From: Symsagittifera roscoffensis
Taxonomy: Eukaryota > Xenacoelomorpha > Acoela > Convolutidae
Direction of reading: 5' to 3'
NCBI RefSeq assembly: GCF_963678635.1
Contig: NC_087066.1
Location: 39,331,223-39,395,222, forward strand
Length of the DNA stretch: 64,000 nucleotides
Each line of letters opens with the position of its first letter. Position 1 is the stretch's first letter. Both the position numbers and the translations under genes were made by a program. Shown one piece after another: positions 10,659 through 22,165 of this stretch. The notes under the pieces were generated by a model that worked only from the letters and a program-made list of their open reading frames with translations, made no database searches and had not been told where the DNA came from.

Positions 10659-13300
10659 CAAAAAATGTAAATTTTCGTTCGGAAGTACTGAAAATTTTTT
10701 GGCCTTATAAACGCATAAACCAACAATTTTGCACGTTTTTCAGATGTATTGCCAGACAATTACGCAGTTTTTGCATCGAAATGCAGAAATATTTCAAAAT
10801 TTGAGGACTTTATCCGCGCATGAACGAGATTTGGCAGATGTTTTATGATACAGTTTATTATTCATTTTTAAAAAAGTTGCTGCTTTTAGGGCAAAATAAC
10901 AAAAAAATAAAACGTTTTGGCATACTTTTTTAACCTAATTTATAACAAAAAAAAATAATAATTTTTTAAAATGGTATTTCTTTCTACGCTCCCTGATTAT
11001 CCGCTTTGATATATTTTAGGCAATCAAGAAGCTATCAGCAATCTAGAAGAATTCTGCAGTTTTGCCAATCATCGATGACCTTTTCACGCAACTAGACTCA
11101 CCCGATAGCAACTAGACTCAGGCTCAACAGGTTTGCAGCGATTATTACAAAATTACATATTTTACAGATTCAATTATTTTGGTACGTCGAATGGAACTTT
11201 TTAAGGCCACGGTATTTGCTCTATTAGCTTTACTCGACAGAGAAAAGGCATAAGGTAGATTGAAATAGGTGATTTCATCTGCGAGAATATTTGCTAAGGG
11301 TAGCGAAACTCAGGGCTTGCAATGAAAGTCCAATTTCTGGCAACTGAACTGACGGATTGCTAAAGTGTCGATATTTCAAGTTTTCATTGCAGAAACTATC
11401 AGTTGAAAACAATGGGAAGATTGAAGAGCATGCTGTCCACAACATTCTGGTACAAATCGATATTTTTTTCATCAGCTCATGCTGAAATTTGCAAATATCT
11501 CTCATCTCAAAAGTCAACAAAGGGTGATACCGCAAACAAAAAAATTAGGCGTGGCTATTATCCCCTCTTTCAATTGTTTTCCTCCTATTGCAAATTATTT
11601 TCCGCCTTCCATGCCTAAGTTCAATACAGAAAAAAAAACAATTTCAGCGCACTGCACTTTAAACATATTCTCAAATTTTAGTTGCATTTCATTATCAGTT
11701 GAAAATTAGTTATAAAAATTGACAAATTGTCAATTTTGAAAGCCCAAAAGTTGTATGATATCTACTAGCTGGTTATTTAGCATAGTTTTACCTTTGAATT
11801 CAAAGAGTCAAAATCTTCAAGGGAATATAGTAAAACTCCATCTAAAGACCCACCTTGCTTACGAATTAATTGAATTCATTTCAAGCAACTTGAGTTAAAA
11901 AATATTAGAGTAGACGACCAGTTCAATGTACGAATAAAGAGACATTTATAAACGGCTAATCTTTTTAGCCCAGTAGTAGAAGAGCTGAGTCAAATTATAT
12001 ATTCATAAAACTGCGATATTCATAATAGATATTCATAAAAAATTCATAAGGTCTTTAACGTCAGTAGAAACTCGTAAATTTAAGTACTGAAACCAGGAGT
12101 TGAAATTGGTTAAGATTTATCTAATTACCATACCAGATAAACAGAAGAGAGAGGGTAACTAAAAGAACTTAAGTTTATATAATAAAGTTTATGTCTAAAA
12201 ACAATATAGATTATAAGTCTAGCGAAACTAAAGTATATTTGAAGATGAAGTTTACCTTGAAACTTGATGTTTTATTGCAACAAATTAGCACCCATATTTG
12301 AAGTTTTAAACCATGACTTGATTTTTGTCAGACAATTGATTGACTTTTACTTTGCCTGGTTGGAAAAATCGCGCTAAAAAATTATAAGGTTCTAAAATCA
12401 AGTCGTGGAATTGACAACAATTGTTAGCAAAATTGTTAAACAAATTGTTTAGAAAGTTGTTTAAAAAATTGTTTCAGAACGAGCAAGTAGAAAGTTTTTT
12501 AAAAAAAGTTCAAAACTTTGTTTCATTTTACTTTCATGCGAAAATTGTCGTACTCTGCTCTTTGCTAGCAGTCTTTACGGTGCAAAATTTTACTTTTAGG
12601 TTGAAGTTTATCAACAAATAATCATGAAACTCAAAAACTCAAAAATAAAAGTTCAATTAATACCACAGGCATTAAAAGGCATTCGTTTTTAAAAATTAAA
12701 TATAATTGCAGGTTGTGATACTAATAGAAAAAAAAACTCGTCGCATCGCACAGACAGCTTAAAAAACAGTATACGGTTAATGTCAAAAAGATAAGTAATA
12801 TGAAAAAACTCAGTTTTTCAATCAATTTCGCTGCGCTTAAAAATTGAACGATATACATGAATTTTACTTAAAACTTGCGGTTCTTTCAAAACTATTTTTT
12901 ACACTAACGAAGACGAGAAACACACTTTTTTCTCAGTATTTTTTTTCGCTAAGTAAACTGATCTGTCAGCATATTTCTGAGAATTAAAAAACAAATATAA
13001 GTTTGAATTGCTCCTTAAAATTGAACTCCGCAAAAGATCAACTTTGAATGGCTAAAAACATAAATTTCATTTAGTCGATCAGCAAGGCTGAAAAATTGGT
13101 TCTAGTTCGCTAGCCCAAAAGTTTTCGACAACAAAACGTTTTCACTCTTGATATTCTGTTCTATTAAGAAGCCGAGTTTGTTTTCTCAAAAATATTTCAA
13201 CAAGAACGGAAAACATGACCTATTAAAATATAAAAATTTCATGCTATCTACAAATTGGCTCAAAAAGCACTGAACAGAAAATTGTTAACTAACTTCAACA

Positions 13301-13474
13301 GATCTTCAAATCATCACTCAATTTTTGGACGCAACGAGCTTGGCTCCACTGAAATTCTTTGAAAAGATTCTCATTCTGAATTTCTACACTTCACTTCAAG
13401 GATTGTCTATCGAGAAAAAACGACTAAAAACTCGAAAGCCAAAGCAGCTTAGTAACGCAACATGGCTATATTGA
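13301..13474 (+). CDS. Candidate exon, array unit 1
   Basis: After the acceptor actaacttcaacag, with a branch-like ttaactaac just before it, one frame is open to TGA at 13472-13474. It reads DLQIITQFLDATSLAPLKFF, then EKILILNFYTSLQGL, then a basic stretch. No function is recognised. The unit 2 counterpart (about 21992-22165) is also open. It would belong to the plus-strand gene ending near 14972, but the linking exons were not resolved. Confidence 0.35.
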   Translation, partial: DLQIITQFLDATSLAPLKFFEKILILNFYTSLQGLSIEKKRLKTRKPKQLSNATWLY

Positions 13475-13534
13475 AATATTGGTTATAATAGTAAAACTTC
13501 ATAATTGCAAGGATGACCAAAATTTCTCTCAATG

Positions 13535-13783
13535 TTATGCCAGAATTTTCATATTTTTTCCAGGTGTTAACCTTCGTAAAAGAGGCTTGTACCTCTTCAA
13601 AGTTTTTTCAGAAAAGCCGTTTTTCAGATTTTCACCAGACAGTTCATTTACTAGTTTGAAAATTTTTCTCAGGTCTCAAAGTATCGTTAAAGCTACCAAA
13701 GAGATCTTACGAGCGCAGTTTGGTACCGTCAGTCCTTTTTTCCGTTGCATTAATTTAACAGCATCTGCTTGGTATATCTGCAT
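13535..13783 (-). pseudogene. Minus-strand frame with one in-frame TGA
   Basis: From an ATG at 13783 the frame reads MQIYQADAVKLMQRKKG, then LTVPNCARKISLVALTIL. It meets TGA at 13676-13678 and continues in the same frame as DLRKIFKLVNELSGENLKNG to TAA at 13535. Unit 2 carries the same TGA. A diverged inverted relative near 14245-14290 on the plus strand keeps the core (LAVPNYARKLSLVA); four of seven base differences there are silent, which supports coding ancestry. It could be a pseudogene, a missed small intron or readthrough. The product is unknown. Confidence 0.35.
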
Positions 13784-14728
13784 AGAATGAAGGAAAATCT
13801 GAAAGTAGTCGCAACCATGAGTCCATAATTAGATAAAAGTGATAACGGAGAAAAAGTTTGTAGCTTGAAGCAAAAAAATTAGTCATGGAATTAAAGCATT
13901 CAAGAAACTTCGTTTTTGCCAACTTCATTCCTTGACTTAGTTTTTTACTTCGACCAACTTTGACATTTTCAGAAGCATCGAAAAAATTTTATTTTTTAGC
14001 AGCACGAACTTTCGAAGTTTGAATTACAAACTTTGAATTAGTTTGAATTAGAAACTTTGAATTTAGCAGTTTCAACTTTATCGAGTTTGCAGAGCTTAAT
14101 AGATTTTCGGCTTCGTCTACTTTCACGCATTCCTTCATTTTATGCAGACATAGCAAGCACATGCTGTTTATTGAACGCATAGACTTTGCACAAGAATGTG
14201 TGAATTGTAATTAAAAAAAGTGGGGGGAAAATTTGCCTAGCGGTGCCAAACTACGCTCGCAAGCTCTCTTTGGTAGCCTGCCAACAAAAAAGATTAATGA
14301 AAATTTGAAAAAATAACAAAATACGATTAAAATAAAAAGGGCTTTTGACAAGACAACTGCATAGATTTTAGGACTCAGGCTTATTGCCAGCGATTTCATA
14401 GTTACTCATCTTATCACAAAACGAATGCGTGATTTCTTATCGCACTTTCACTTAGTGGCGTGCGCTGAAGTGTTTTGAACGGTAACTGTTTTTCTTGCCT
14501 TTTTTTCGAGCACTTCCGAAACCCCAAAGTAATAATTTTTAGGTAAATTTTGAGACCAGCATGTAATTTATTCGGAGCATACTGTTTTCAAGCACTTTTG
14601 GCAGGTTGCTGCTCAACATTAGCATATATTGGCGACAAACGCGCCTTACAGTTTTGTTACGGCAGATCAGCCTGAAACGGCAGTGGTAGAAAAGTAATAG
14701 AAGGGGAACTTCAGACAAACACAAAAAA

Positions 14729-14972
14729 ATGAAAAATTTTCAGGAGAAAATTGGAAATCTTTATAGGAACAAAAAAATGTTTACACAAGATTATCCGATT
14801 GCCGGATTCAAAAACAAAAGATTAAACCATTTTGACGGTTATAAATTGAAAGTAACCATAATCATTTAATTTCATAACAATTTTCTTCAAAAACTTAATC
14901 ACACAGCTCTCCAAAAAGTCGAAGTGCAATTTCCTAAAAAGCGTAGCACCTAACTCAACGAAAAAAATATAA
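14729..14972 (+). CDS. 3' exons of unknown gene, unit 1
   Basis: Exon 14744-14851 follows the acceptor aaattttcag (an ATG at 14729 is also in frame) and reads EKIGNLYRNKKMFTQDYPIAG and onward to YKLK. A 55-base intron (14852-14906, gtaacc...cacacag) leads in phase 0 to the last exon 14907-14972, LSKKSKCNFLKSVAPNSTKKI, stop TAA. In unit 2 the last exon differs by one silent change (AAA to AAG), in line with coding. The family is not recognised; the protein is Lys/Asn-rich. Earlier exons are unresolved. It converges on the minus-strand gene whose stop is at 15099, leaving about 126 bases between the two 3' ends. Confidence 0.45.
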
Positions 14973-15098
14973 GTCAAATTTCAAATTGCAAGCAACAATT
15001 TATTTAAAAAACTCAATAATTAATTCAACAATTTCAGATCAATTTGTACATTTTCATTGGCATTTTATTCATTTGAATTTAACCTAATATTCAAATTC

Positions 15099-15386
15099 TC
15101 AAATTAGTTTTAGCACTGTTACCTTGAAATCAATTCTCTTTATAGTAATGTTTCTGATAGCATAAATTTGCCTAGGCCCAATTACAAATTGAGTTCCTTT
15201 TTCAACCAGCACGAGTTTGCTTCCAATTGTGAGAAGGCACTTTCCATTGAGCAACGTACAAATCATCTTCATTTGAGCATCAACCGAAGACAGTTCCTAC
15301 AAGGGCATTATGTATTAGTCTCAGTCGCACACGAGCACCTCAAATGAATGGCAAAACAAGCGCAAAAAATCGAAAACGTGCTGGCG
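15099..15386 (-). CDS. 3' exons of convergent unknown gene, unit 1
   Basis: Exon 15339-15386 (RQHVFDFLRLFCHSFE) is followed by a 42-base intron, 15297-15338 (gtgctc...cttgtag, with actaatac as branch site). It joins in phase 0 to exon 15099-15296, which reads ELSSVDAQMKMICTLLNGKC, then LLTIGSKLVLVEKGTQFVIG, and ends VTVLKLI with TGA. The last exon is the only open frame across that block and is open in unit 2 too (23776-23973). The family is unknown. The join upstream is uncertain because the preceding acceptor is weak. Confidence 0.45.
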
Positions 15387-15664
15387 CTGGAATCAGACGC
15401 GGATATAGAATTTATAACTTCTAAATATCTGGCTATTTTATTGTTTTCTATCCCTTCATAGAAAAACAAAACTATCTCTAAATAGTTTAGGGCACTTGGC
15501 ATGGAGAAAATTTATTCAAAACACTCACGCTGATCTTTTTAGAGTGATAACATCAAAAATCATAAAATTCGACGGAGAGGTTGAGGGCAATTTGAAAGTT
15601 TACCGCAGAGCTCTATAAAAATAGTCTTGATAAAAAGCTTCAAATTATTTTATATCTCAAAAAC

Positions 15665-15900
15665 ATTGCCGACAGACAGCTGGAAAAGAGCCAATGAACG
15701 CAAGTAAACAGAAAAAAGTACTGACTTCATTTTTGAAAAAATCTCAACTTTCGAATTTCAAAGAGAAATATAGATGGCTTCCTTAAAGCTCTTTAATTTT
15801 CTAAAACAGTTTATTATTTACACGTTTTGATAAAATTAACCAAGTTCGAGAAAACTGAATCTATGCAAAAATTTTGCTGGGAAATCTGAAAATAACCACC
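15665..15900 (+). repeat. SINE-like family A, partial copy (unit 1)
   Basis: Starts gccgacagacagctggaaaa and runs through the 'gctgggaaatctgaaaa' block, where it stops. It sits between candidate minus-strand exons, so it would be intronic. The same insertion is present in unit 2 and therefore predates the duplication. Confidence 0.7.
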
Positions 15901-16045
15901 ACCGCAAAATGTAGTCCTCCCAAATTGTAAAATTACCGTGACTGAGGACGATGTTTTTTGTTAACAGACTGTGGGGAGGGGTTGTATAAATGGGAAAGAG
16001 CTGAATTGTACAAAGATTGAACTAATATGCAAAAGACCGTGCTAC

Positions 16046-16652
16046 CTTTTTCACATTCGGGGACAATTGTCATAATAGCAGTCGCCACATTTTCATCAAC
16101 GTCAACAAACACAAAAGACACTGGCTTCAAAAGAGATACTTGGTCCAGTTGTTTGGGCCAGGGAAAGAAACACTGCCATAAAGAGGACGAAGAATTCAAT
16201 CTGTCGTATTCATCCATTCGCGGAGGAAAATCACTCGGAGGAGTTTTTTGTCGCTCATTTTTGTCGTTTTTTTCTTTCTCGGCCTCATTCGGCTCCTCTG
16301 CTATCATTGCCAAATCTAATTTCCTAAACAGAAAAATCTCAAACATTGAGGCAAGGCAAGGCATCGCTCTAGACAATCCTAAGCTTGATTTTATTCCGAC
16401 CACGCAACGAAATGACTGGAGGGAACTATACAGCAGGTTCGCTTTTTTGTCCAAGTTCAAGTACCTCGAGAAAGGCTTGTTGCGTATCAAAAGTGTATCA
16501 TAAAGTTCTTTCTTTTTTCGATTATTTTTAAATAAATTTTTCGCTGATTCCGATATAATTGAAATACTGTGATCGGACGGAACATGGTGCTGCTTGATCA
16601 GCAAATTGCGCTTTGACGGTTTAAAAAACGCAGACCAACTTGCGTCATCCAT
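16046..16652 (-). CDS. Long open exon of unknown gene, unit 1
   Basis: From an ATG at 16652 (MDDASWSAFFKPSKRNLLIK) the frame is open for 202 codons to a good donor, GAAAAAG/gtagca, at 16046. Beyond the donor the frame runs on only to about 15933. An in-frame ATG also exists at 16685, making the full open frame 250 residues, unusual for such AT-rich DNA. The middle holds a charged stretch (EEPNEAEKEKNDKNERQK) and a Pro-rich patch, followed by the hydrophobic SFVFVDVDENVATAIMTI. No domain is recognised. The unit 2 copy is frameshifted. The next exon in phase was not identified. Confidence 0.45.
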
Positions 16653-17065
16653 TTTTAACTTGAACTCTGTTAATGACCTTAACATTTCTTAATGTTGATT
16701 GCTCGGGTCATTCGTGGCTTTTCATTTGTAAACGTGCGCACTCTGTTACTTTTGATTGAAACATGAAGTTGGATACAAAACATGGCAAATAACCTAATTG
16801 AAAACTCAAAAGAAGAAGAATCTCTTTTTGAAATGAAATCAATGGTCCTTCACTTTTTGAACAGCTGGTAGTTATTTGCTGTTGTATAACTCCAGCCTAC
16901 AAAATGTTAATCACGATCATTTATCTTTTGATTTTAACTGATTTCAAAGGAAAGCAGACTGAAGCCCCCATTACGATTAAACTTTGATAAAAGCAGAAAT
17001 GTTAACTTTGAGTAGTTTAACAAAACTACCTCAGCTAGATAATATCTTCTTAAAAAACTTCTAAC

Positions 17066-17319
17066 CTTTTAATTGGTGAACGATTCAGTAAACAAGCAGT
17101 TGAGGATATTTTCTCGTAGTTGTTGAGAAACCAGGCCGGTACTCGATACCCAGTTCTAGGCGCTATCTCTTTTTGCCGATGATTAAAAGGGTAATTTCGT
17201 GAGTGAATTAGTGGGTGCAGAGGATACAAGAGTCGCACTGGTCTTCGGGGACAACTAGGTCTGCGTGACTTCCGAAGCCGACCGCCCGAGACAGCACCAG
17301 AGCTGGCAGCTGATTCCAT
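17066..17319 (-). CDS. Upstream exon, basic protein, unit 1
   Basis: ATG at 17319, then MESAASSGAVSGGRLRKSRR and a GC-richer, Arg/Pro-rich segment ending LLNRSPIKR. The donor AAAAG/gttaga is at 17066 (phase 2). Unit 2 has the same exon (25868-26121). At the start of the exon, three base differences between the copies are silent in this frame (GGT/GGC, CGG/CGA, CGA/CGG) but replacing in the competing +1 frame, which favours this frame. It may be the first exon of the gene containing the 16046-16652 frame, but phases do not join directly, so an exon is missing or the copy is decayed. Confidence 0.45.
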
Positions 17320-18387
17320 GAGCAAATTGAAATGTCCATACAAACTTCTCGTCTTAGCTCTAATCCGAAAAGTGATTTATGCAGAGGCGGGGCGAAGCTG
17401 TATTTATTTAAACACAAATTAAATTTTTGCCATGTTCTGAAGTCGAACAGCCAACCTGGTGATTCAAAGTACAAAAAACAAGCGGCCAATAAAGCAGAAG
17501 GAACAAAACCTACTAATTTACCAATGCTAAGCAGAAAACGAGTTGGGTTAGAAAAAACGTCGATTCATAATTTAACACTACGCTCGCTAGCTCGCATGAG
17601 TAAAATAGCCAAATATAAACGTGAAATCTTTTCTCGTTCAGTTTTTTTTGGGTTAATTTCGGAATTTATTTCCACGCAAAATAAGGTATGAAAAAAAAAC
17701 TTCAGATGGAGTCGAGCGATAACAGAGTTCAAGCCCCTTCAGTCGTGAATCGATTGGAAGGACAAAACTAAATCAAAAAAGTTTTGTCGAGAAAAAGCGC
17801 ATAAAAATTTTTGCTTCTTAGTCCAACTTGGAGCGAGTAGAACAAACAGTAATAGAAAAAGCTGTCAATTAAGTTGAAAAAGCTGAAGTTGAATACGAGT
17901 TTGAAGTTAACAAAAACCAAAAAGAAACATGGATAGCCGGTGGCACAAAAAGTTCCGACCATAGTCTCAAAAAACACAAGGTTTTTTTCAAATTAATGTC
18001 GTTTTTTCGGCGTGCTGTGATAAAAGCAGCTGTACAAAAAACTAGATTTAAGTATAACCGACAGCGATATTAAAATAAGCAATGTAAAAACAAGTTTTGC
18101 AGAAAAAAAATGACAAAAAACACGAATAAACTTAAAAAAAATGTTCGTTACTTTTTCAAGTTTTTTTTGCAGTTTTTCGACGTTTTGAAAACTTTGATTA
18201 CAAAAAGGCGCTAAAATACTCAAAGTAAACTAAGGTTACTCGAATAAAACTAAGTTTTTACGTTTTCAATTCAGCTATTGTAAGCTTTAAAGCAATTAAA
18301 GTAAGACTGCTCTCGCGCATTATTGGCTCGAATAAGGACAAACCAAAAGCTTTAAACCAATTTTTCTCGAAATCGACAAATTTTTCA

Positions 18388-18600
18388 ATGCTGTCCGCAT
18401 CACGGCTTAAAGCGCTTAATATGATACATCACTCAACCCAGTCTAATGATTATTTCTGGTCCATGACTTTGCGTGGAGAAAGAAAAAAACTTGAACACAC
18501 GAGTACAAAGTTCCTCGCCATTTTCAATGGTCGGAACAATAAAGGGAAGTTTTTAAAAACGACAATATTAAAAACACTATACTATAGTTCTCATCCATGA
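18388..18600 (+). CDS. Small open frame near unit end
   Basis: LSASRLKALNMIHHSTQSND, then YFWSMTLRGERKKLEHTS, ending at TGA 18598-18600. Unit 2 has a similar frame (27267-27464). A much diverged relative near 60173-60260 can be read as MIYHSTLSDDYLW followed by a stop and LIFRGGKN. This hints at protein-level similarity, but that copy is broken. No function recognised. Confidence 0.25.
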   Translation: MLSASRLKALNMIHHSTQSNDYFWSMTLRGERKKLEHTSTKFLAIFNGRNNKGKFLKTTILKTLYYSSHP

Positions 18601-18638
18601 ACGAACAACAAGCGATCATTGTCACCAAGGAGCGGAAA

Positions 18639-19629
18639 AAATGTAAATTTTCGTTCGGAAGTACTGAAAAATTTTTGGCCTTATAAACGCATAAACCAAC
18701 AATTTTGCACGTTTTTCAGATGTATTGCCAGACAATTACGCGTTTTTGCATCAAAATGCAGAAATATTTCAAATTTTGAGGACTTTATCCGCGCATGAAC
18801 GAGATTTGGCATATGTTTTATGATACAGTTTATTATTCATTTTTTAAACAGTTGCCGTTTTTAGGGCAAAATAACAAAAAAAAATGTTTTTGCAAACTTT
18901 TTTAACCTAATTTATAACAAAAAAAAAAACAATTTTTTAAAATGGTATTTATTTCTACGCTCCCTGATTATCCGCTTTGATATATTTTAGGCAATCAAGA
19001 AGCTATCAGCAATCTAGAAGAATTCTGCAGTTTTGCCAATCATCGATGACCTTTTCACGCAACTAGACTAACCCGATAGCTACTAGACTCAGGCTCAACA
19101 GGTTTGCAGCGATTATTACAAAATTACATATTTTACAGTATCAATTATTTTGGTAGGTCGAATGGAACTTTTTAAGGCCACCGTATTTGCTCTATTAGCT
19201 TTATTCGACAGAGAAAAGGCATAAGGTAGATTGAAATAGGCTATATTGTCTGCTGACAAAAAAAAGGACAACTCACAAAACCACAGATATTAGAAATAAT
19301 ATTTGCATCGTTTGAAATGAAATCAATGGTCCTTCATTTTTTAAACATCTGGTAGTTATTTGCTGTTATATAACTCCAGCCTACAAAATGTTCATCACGA
19401 TCATTTATCTTTTGATTTTAACTGATTTCAAAGGAAAGCAGACTGAAGCTCCCATTACGATTAAACTTTGATAAAAGCAGAAATGTTAACTTTTGAGTAG
19501 TTTCACAAAACTACCTCAGCTAGATAAAATCTTCTTAAAAAAGCTTCTAACCTTTTAATTGGTGAACGATTCAGTAAACAAGCAGTTGAGGATATTTTCT
19601 CGTAGTTGTTGAGAAACCCGGCCGGTACT
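18639..19629. repeat. Internally deleted array unit
   Basis: Carries the first ~600 bases of the unit, then ctatattgtctgctgac and ~60 bases not seen in unit 1. After that comes a block equal to 16845-17145 that breaks off at 'cggccggtactc' and joins directly into the unit at a point matching ~10917. This leaves about 990 bases of an ~8 kb unit. Confidence 0.75.
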
Positions 19630-21991
19630 CTATTTATAACAAAAAAAAACAATTTTTTAAAATGGTATTTCTTTCTACGCTCCCTGATTATCCGCTTTGA
19701 TATATTTTAGGCAATCAAGAAGCTATCAGCAATCTAGAAGAATTCTGCAGTTTTGCCAATCATCGATGACCTTTTCACGCAACTAGACTCACCCGATAGC
19801 AACTAGACTCAGGCTCAACAGGTTTGCAGCGATTATTACAAAATTACATATTTTACAGATTCAATTATTTTGGTACGTCGAATGGAACTTTTTAAGGCCA
19901 CCGTATTTGCTCTATTAGCTTTACTCGACAGAGAAAAGGCATAAGGTAGATTGAAATAGGTGATTTCATCTGCGAGAATATTTGCTAAGGGTAGCGAAAC
20001 TCAGGGCTTGCAATGAAAGTCCAATTTCTGGCAACTGAACTGACGGATTGCTAAAGTGTCGATATTTCAAGTTTTCATTGCAGAAACTATCAGTTGAAAA
20101 ACAATGTGAAGATTGAAGAGCATGCTGTCCACAACATTCTGGTACAATTCGATATTTTTTTCATCAGCTCATGCTGAAATTTGCAAATATCTCTCATCTC
20201 AAAAGTCAACAAAGGGTGATACCGCAAACAAAAAAATTAGGCGTGGCTATTGTCCCCTCTTTCAATTGTTTTCCTCCTATTGCAAATTATTTTCCGCCTT
20301 CCATGCCTAAGTTCAATACAGAAAAAAAAACAATTTCAGCGCACTGCACTTTAAACAAATTCTCAAATTTTAGTTGCATTTCATTATCAGTTGAAAATTA
20401 GTTATAAAAATTGACAAATTGTCAATTTTGAAAGCCCAAAAGTTGTATGATAACTACTAGCTGGTTATTTAGCATAGTTTTACCTTTGAGTTCAAAGAGT
20501 CAAAATCTTCAAGGGAATAAAGTAAAACTCCATCTAAAGACCCACCTTGCTTACTAATCAATTGAATTCATTTCAAGCAACTTGAGTTAAAAAATATTAG
20601 AGTAGACGACCAGTTCAATGTACGAATAAAGAGACATTTATAAACGGCTAATCTTTTTAGCCCAGTAGTAGAAGAGCTGAGTCAAATTATATATTCATAA
20701 AACTGCGATATTCATAATAGATATTCATAAAAAATTCATAAGGTCTTTAACGTCAGTAGAAACTCGTAAATTTAAGTACTGAAACCAGGAGTTGAAATTG
20801 GTTAAGATTTATCTAATTACCATACCAGATAAACAGAAGAGAGAGGGTAACTAAAAGAACTTAAGTTTATATAATAAAGTTTATGTCTAAAAACAATATA
20901 GATTATAAGTCTAGCGAAACTAAAGTATATTTGAAGATGAAGTTTACCTTGAAACTTGATGTTTTATTGCAACAAATTAGCACCCATATTTGAAGTTTTA
21001 AACCATGACTTGATTTTTGTCAGACAATTGATTGACTTTTACTTTGCCTGGTTGGAAAAATCGCGCTAAAAAATTATAAGGTTCTAAAATCAAGTCGTGG
21101 AATTGACAACAATTGTTAGCAAAATTGTTAAACAAATTGTTTAGAAAGTTGTTTAAAAAATTGTTTCAGAACGAGCAAGTAGAAAGTTTTTTAAAAAAAG
21201 TTCAAAACTTTGTTTCATTTTACTTTCATGCGAAAATTGTCGTACTCTGCTCTTTGCTAGCAGTCTTTACGGTGCAAAATTTTACTTTTAGGTTGAAGTT
21301 TATCAACAAATAATCATGAAACTCAAAAACTCAAAAATAAAAGTTCAATTAATACCACAGGCATTAAAAGGCATTCGTTTTTAAAAATTAAATATAATTG
21401 CAGGTTGTGATACTAATAGAAAAAAAAACTCGTCGCATCGCACAGACAGCTTAAAAAACAGTATACGGTTAATGTCAAAAAGATAAGTAATATGAAAAAA
21501 CTCAGTTTTTCAATCAATTTCGCTGCGCTTAAAAATTGAACGATATACATGAATTTTACTTAAAACTTGCGGTTCTTTCAAAACTTTTTTTTACACTAAC
21601 GAAGACGAGAAACACACTTTTTTCTCAGTATTTTTTTTCGCTAAGTAAACTGATCTGTCAGCATATTTCTGAGAATTAAAAAACAAATATAAGTTTGAAT
21701 TGCTCCTTAAAATTGAACTCCGCAAAAGATCAACTTTGAATGGCTAAAAACATAAATTTCATTTAGTCGATCAGCAAGGCTGAAAAATTGGTTCTAGTTC
21801 GCTAGCCCAAAAGTTTTCGACAACAAAACGTTTTCACTCTTGATATTCTGTTCTATTAAGAAGCCGAGTTTGTTTTCTCAAAAATATTTCAACAAGAATG
21901 GAAAACATGACCTATTAAAATATAAAAATTTCATGCTATCTACAAATTGGCTCAAAAAGCACTGAACAGAAAATTGTTAACTAACTTCAAC

Positions 21992-22165
21992 AGATCTTCA
22001 AATCATCACTCAATTTTTGGACGCAACGAGCTTGGCTCCACTGAAATTCTTTGAAAAGAATCTCATTCTGAATTTCTACACTTCACTTCAAGGATTGTCT
22101 ATCGAGAAAAAACGACTAAAAACTCGAAAGCCAAAGCAGCTTAGTAACGCAACATGGCTATATTG
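21992..22165 (+). CDS. Candidate exon, array unit 2
   Basis: Counterpart of the 13301-13474 exon, with the same acceptor and an open frame. One Ile-to-Asn change (AAGATT to AAGAAT) is visible. Function unknown. Confidence 0.35.

Noticed and set aside
16027-16503. Plus-strand open frame of 158 codons
   Set aside because: It is the opposite strand of the 202-codon minus-strand exon, which has better splice borders and a duplicated counterpart.
17208-17489. Second open frame over the basic exon (NQLPALVLSRAVGFGSHA)
   Set aside because: Base differences between the two array copies are silent in the other frame and change residues in this one.
10659-19250. LTR retrotransposon interpretation of the array
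   Set aside because: The ~600-base direct repeats lack clear TG...CA ends and target duplications, and no gag, protease or reverse transcriptase motifs are seen. Kept only as an alternative.
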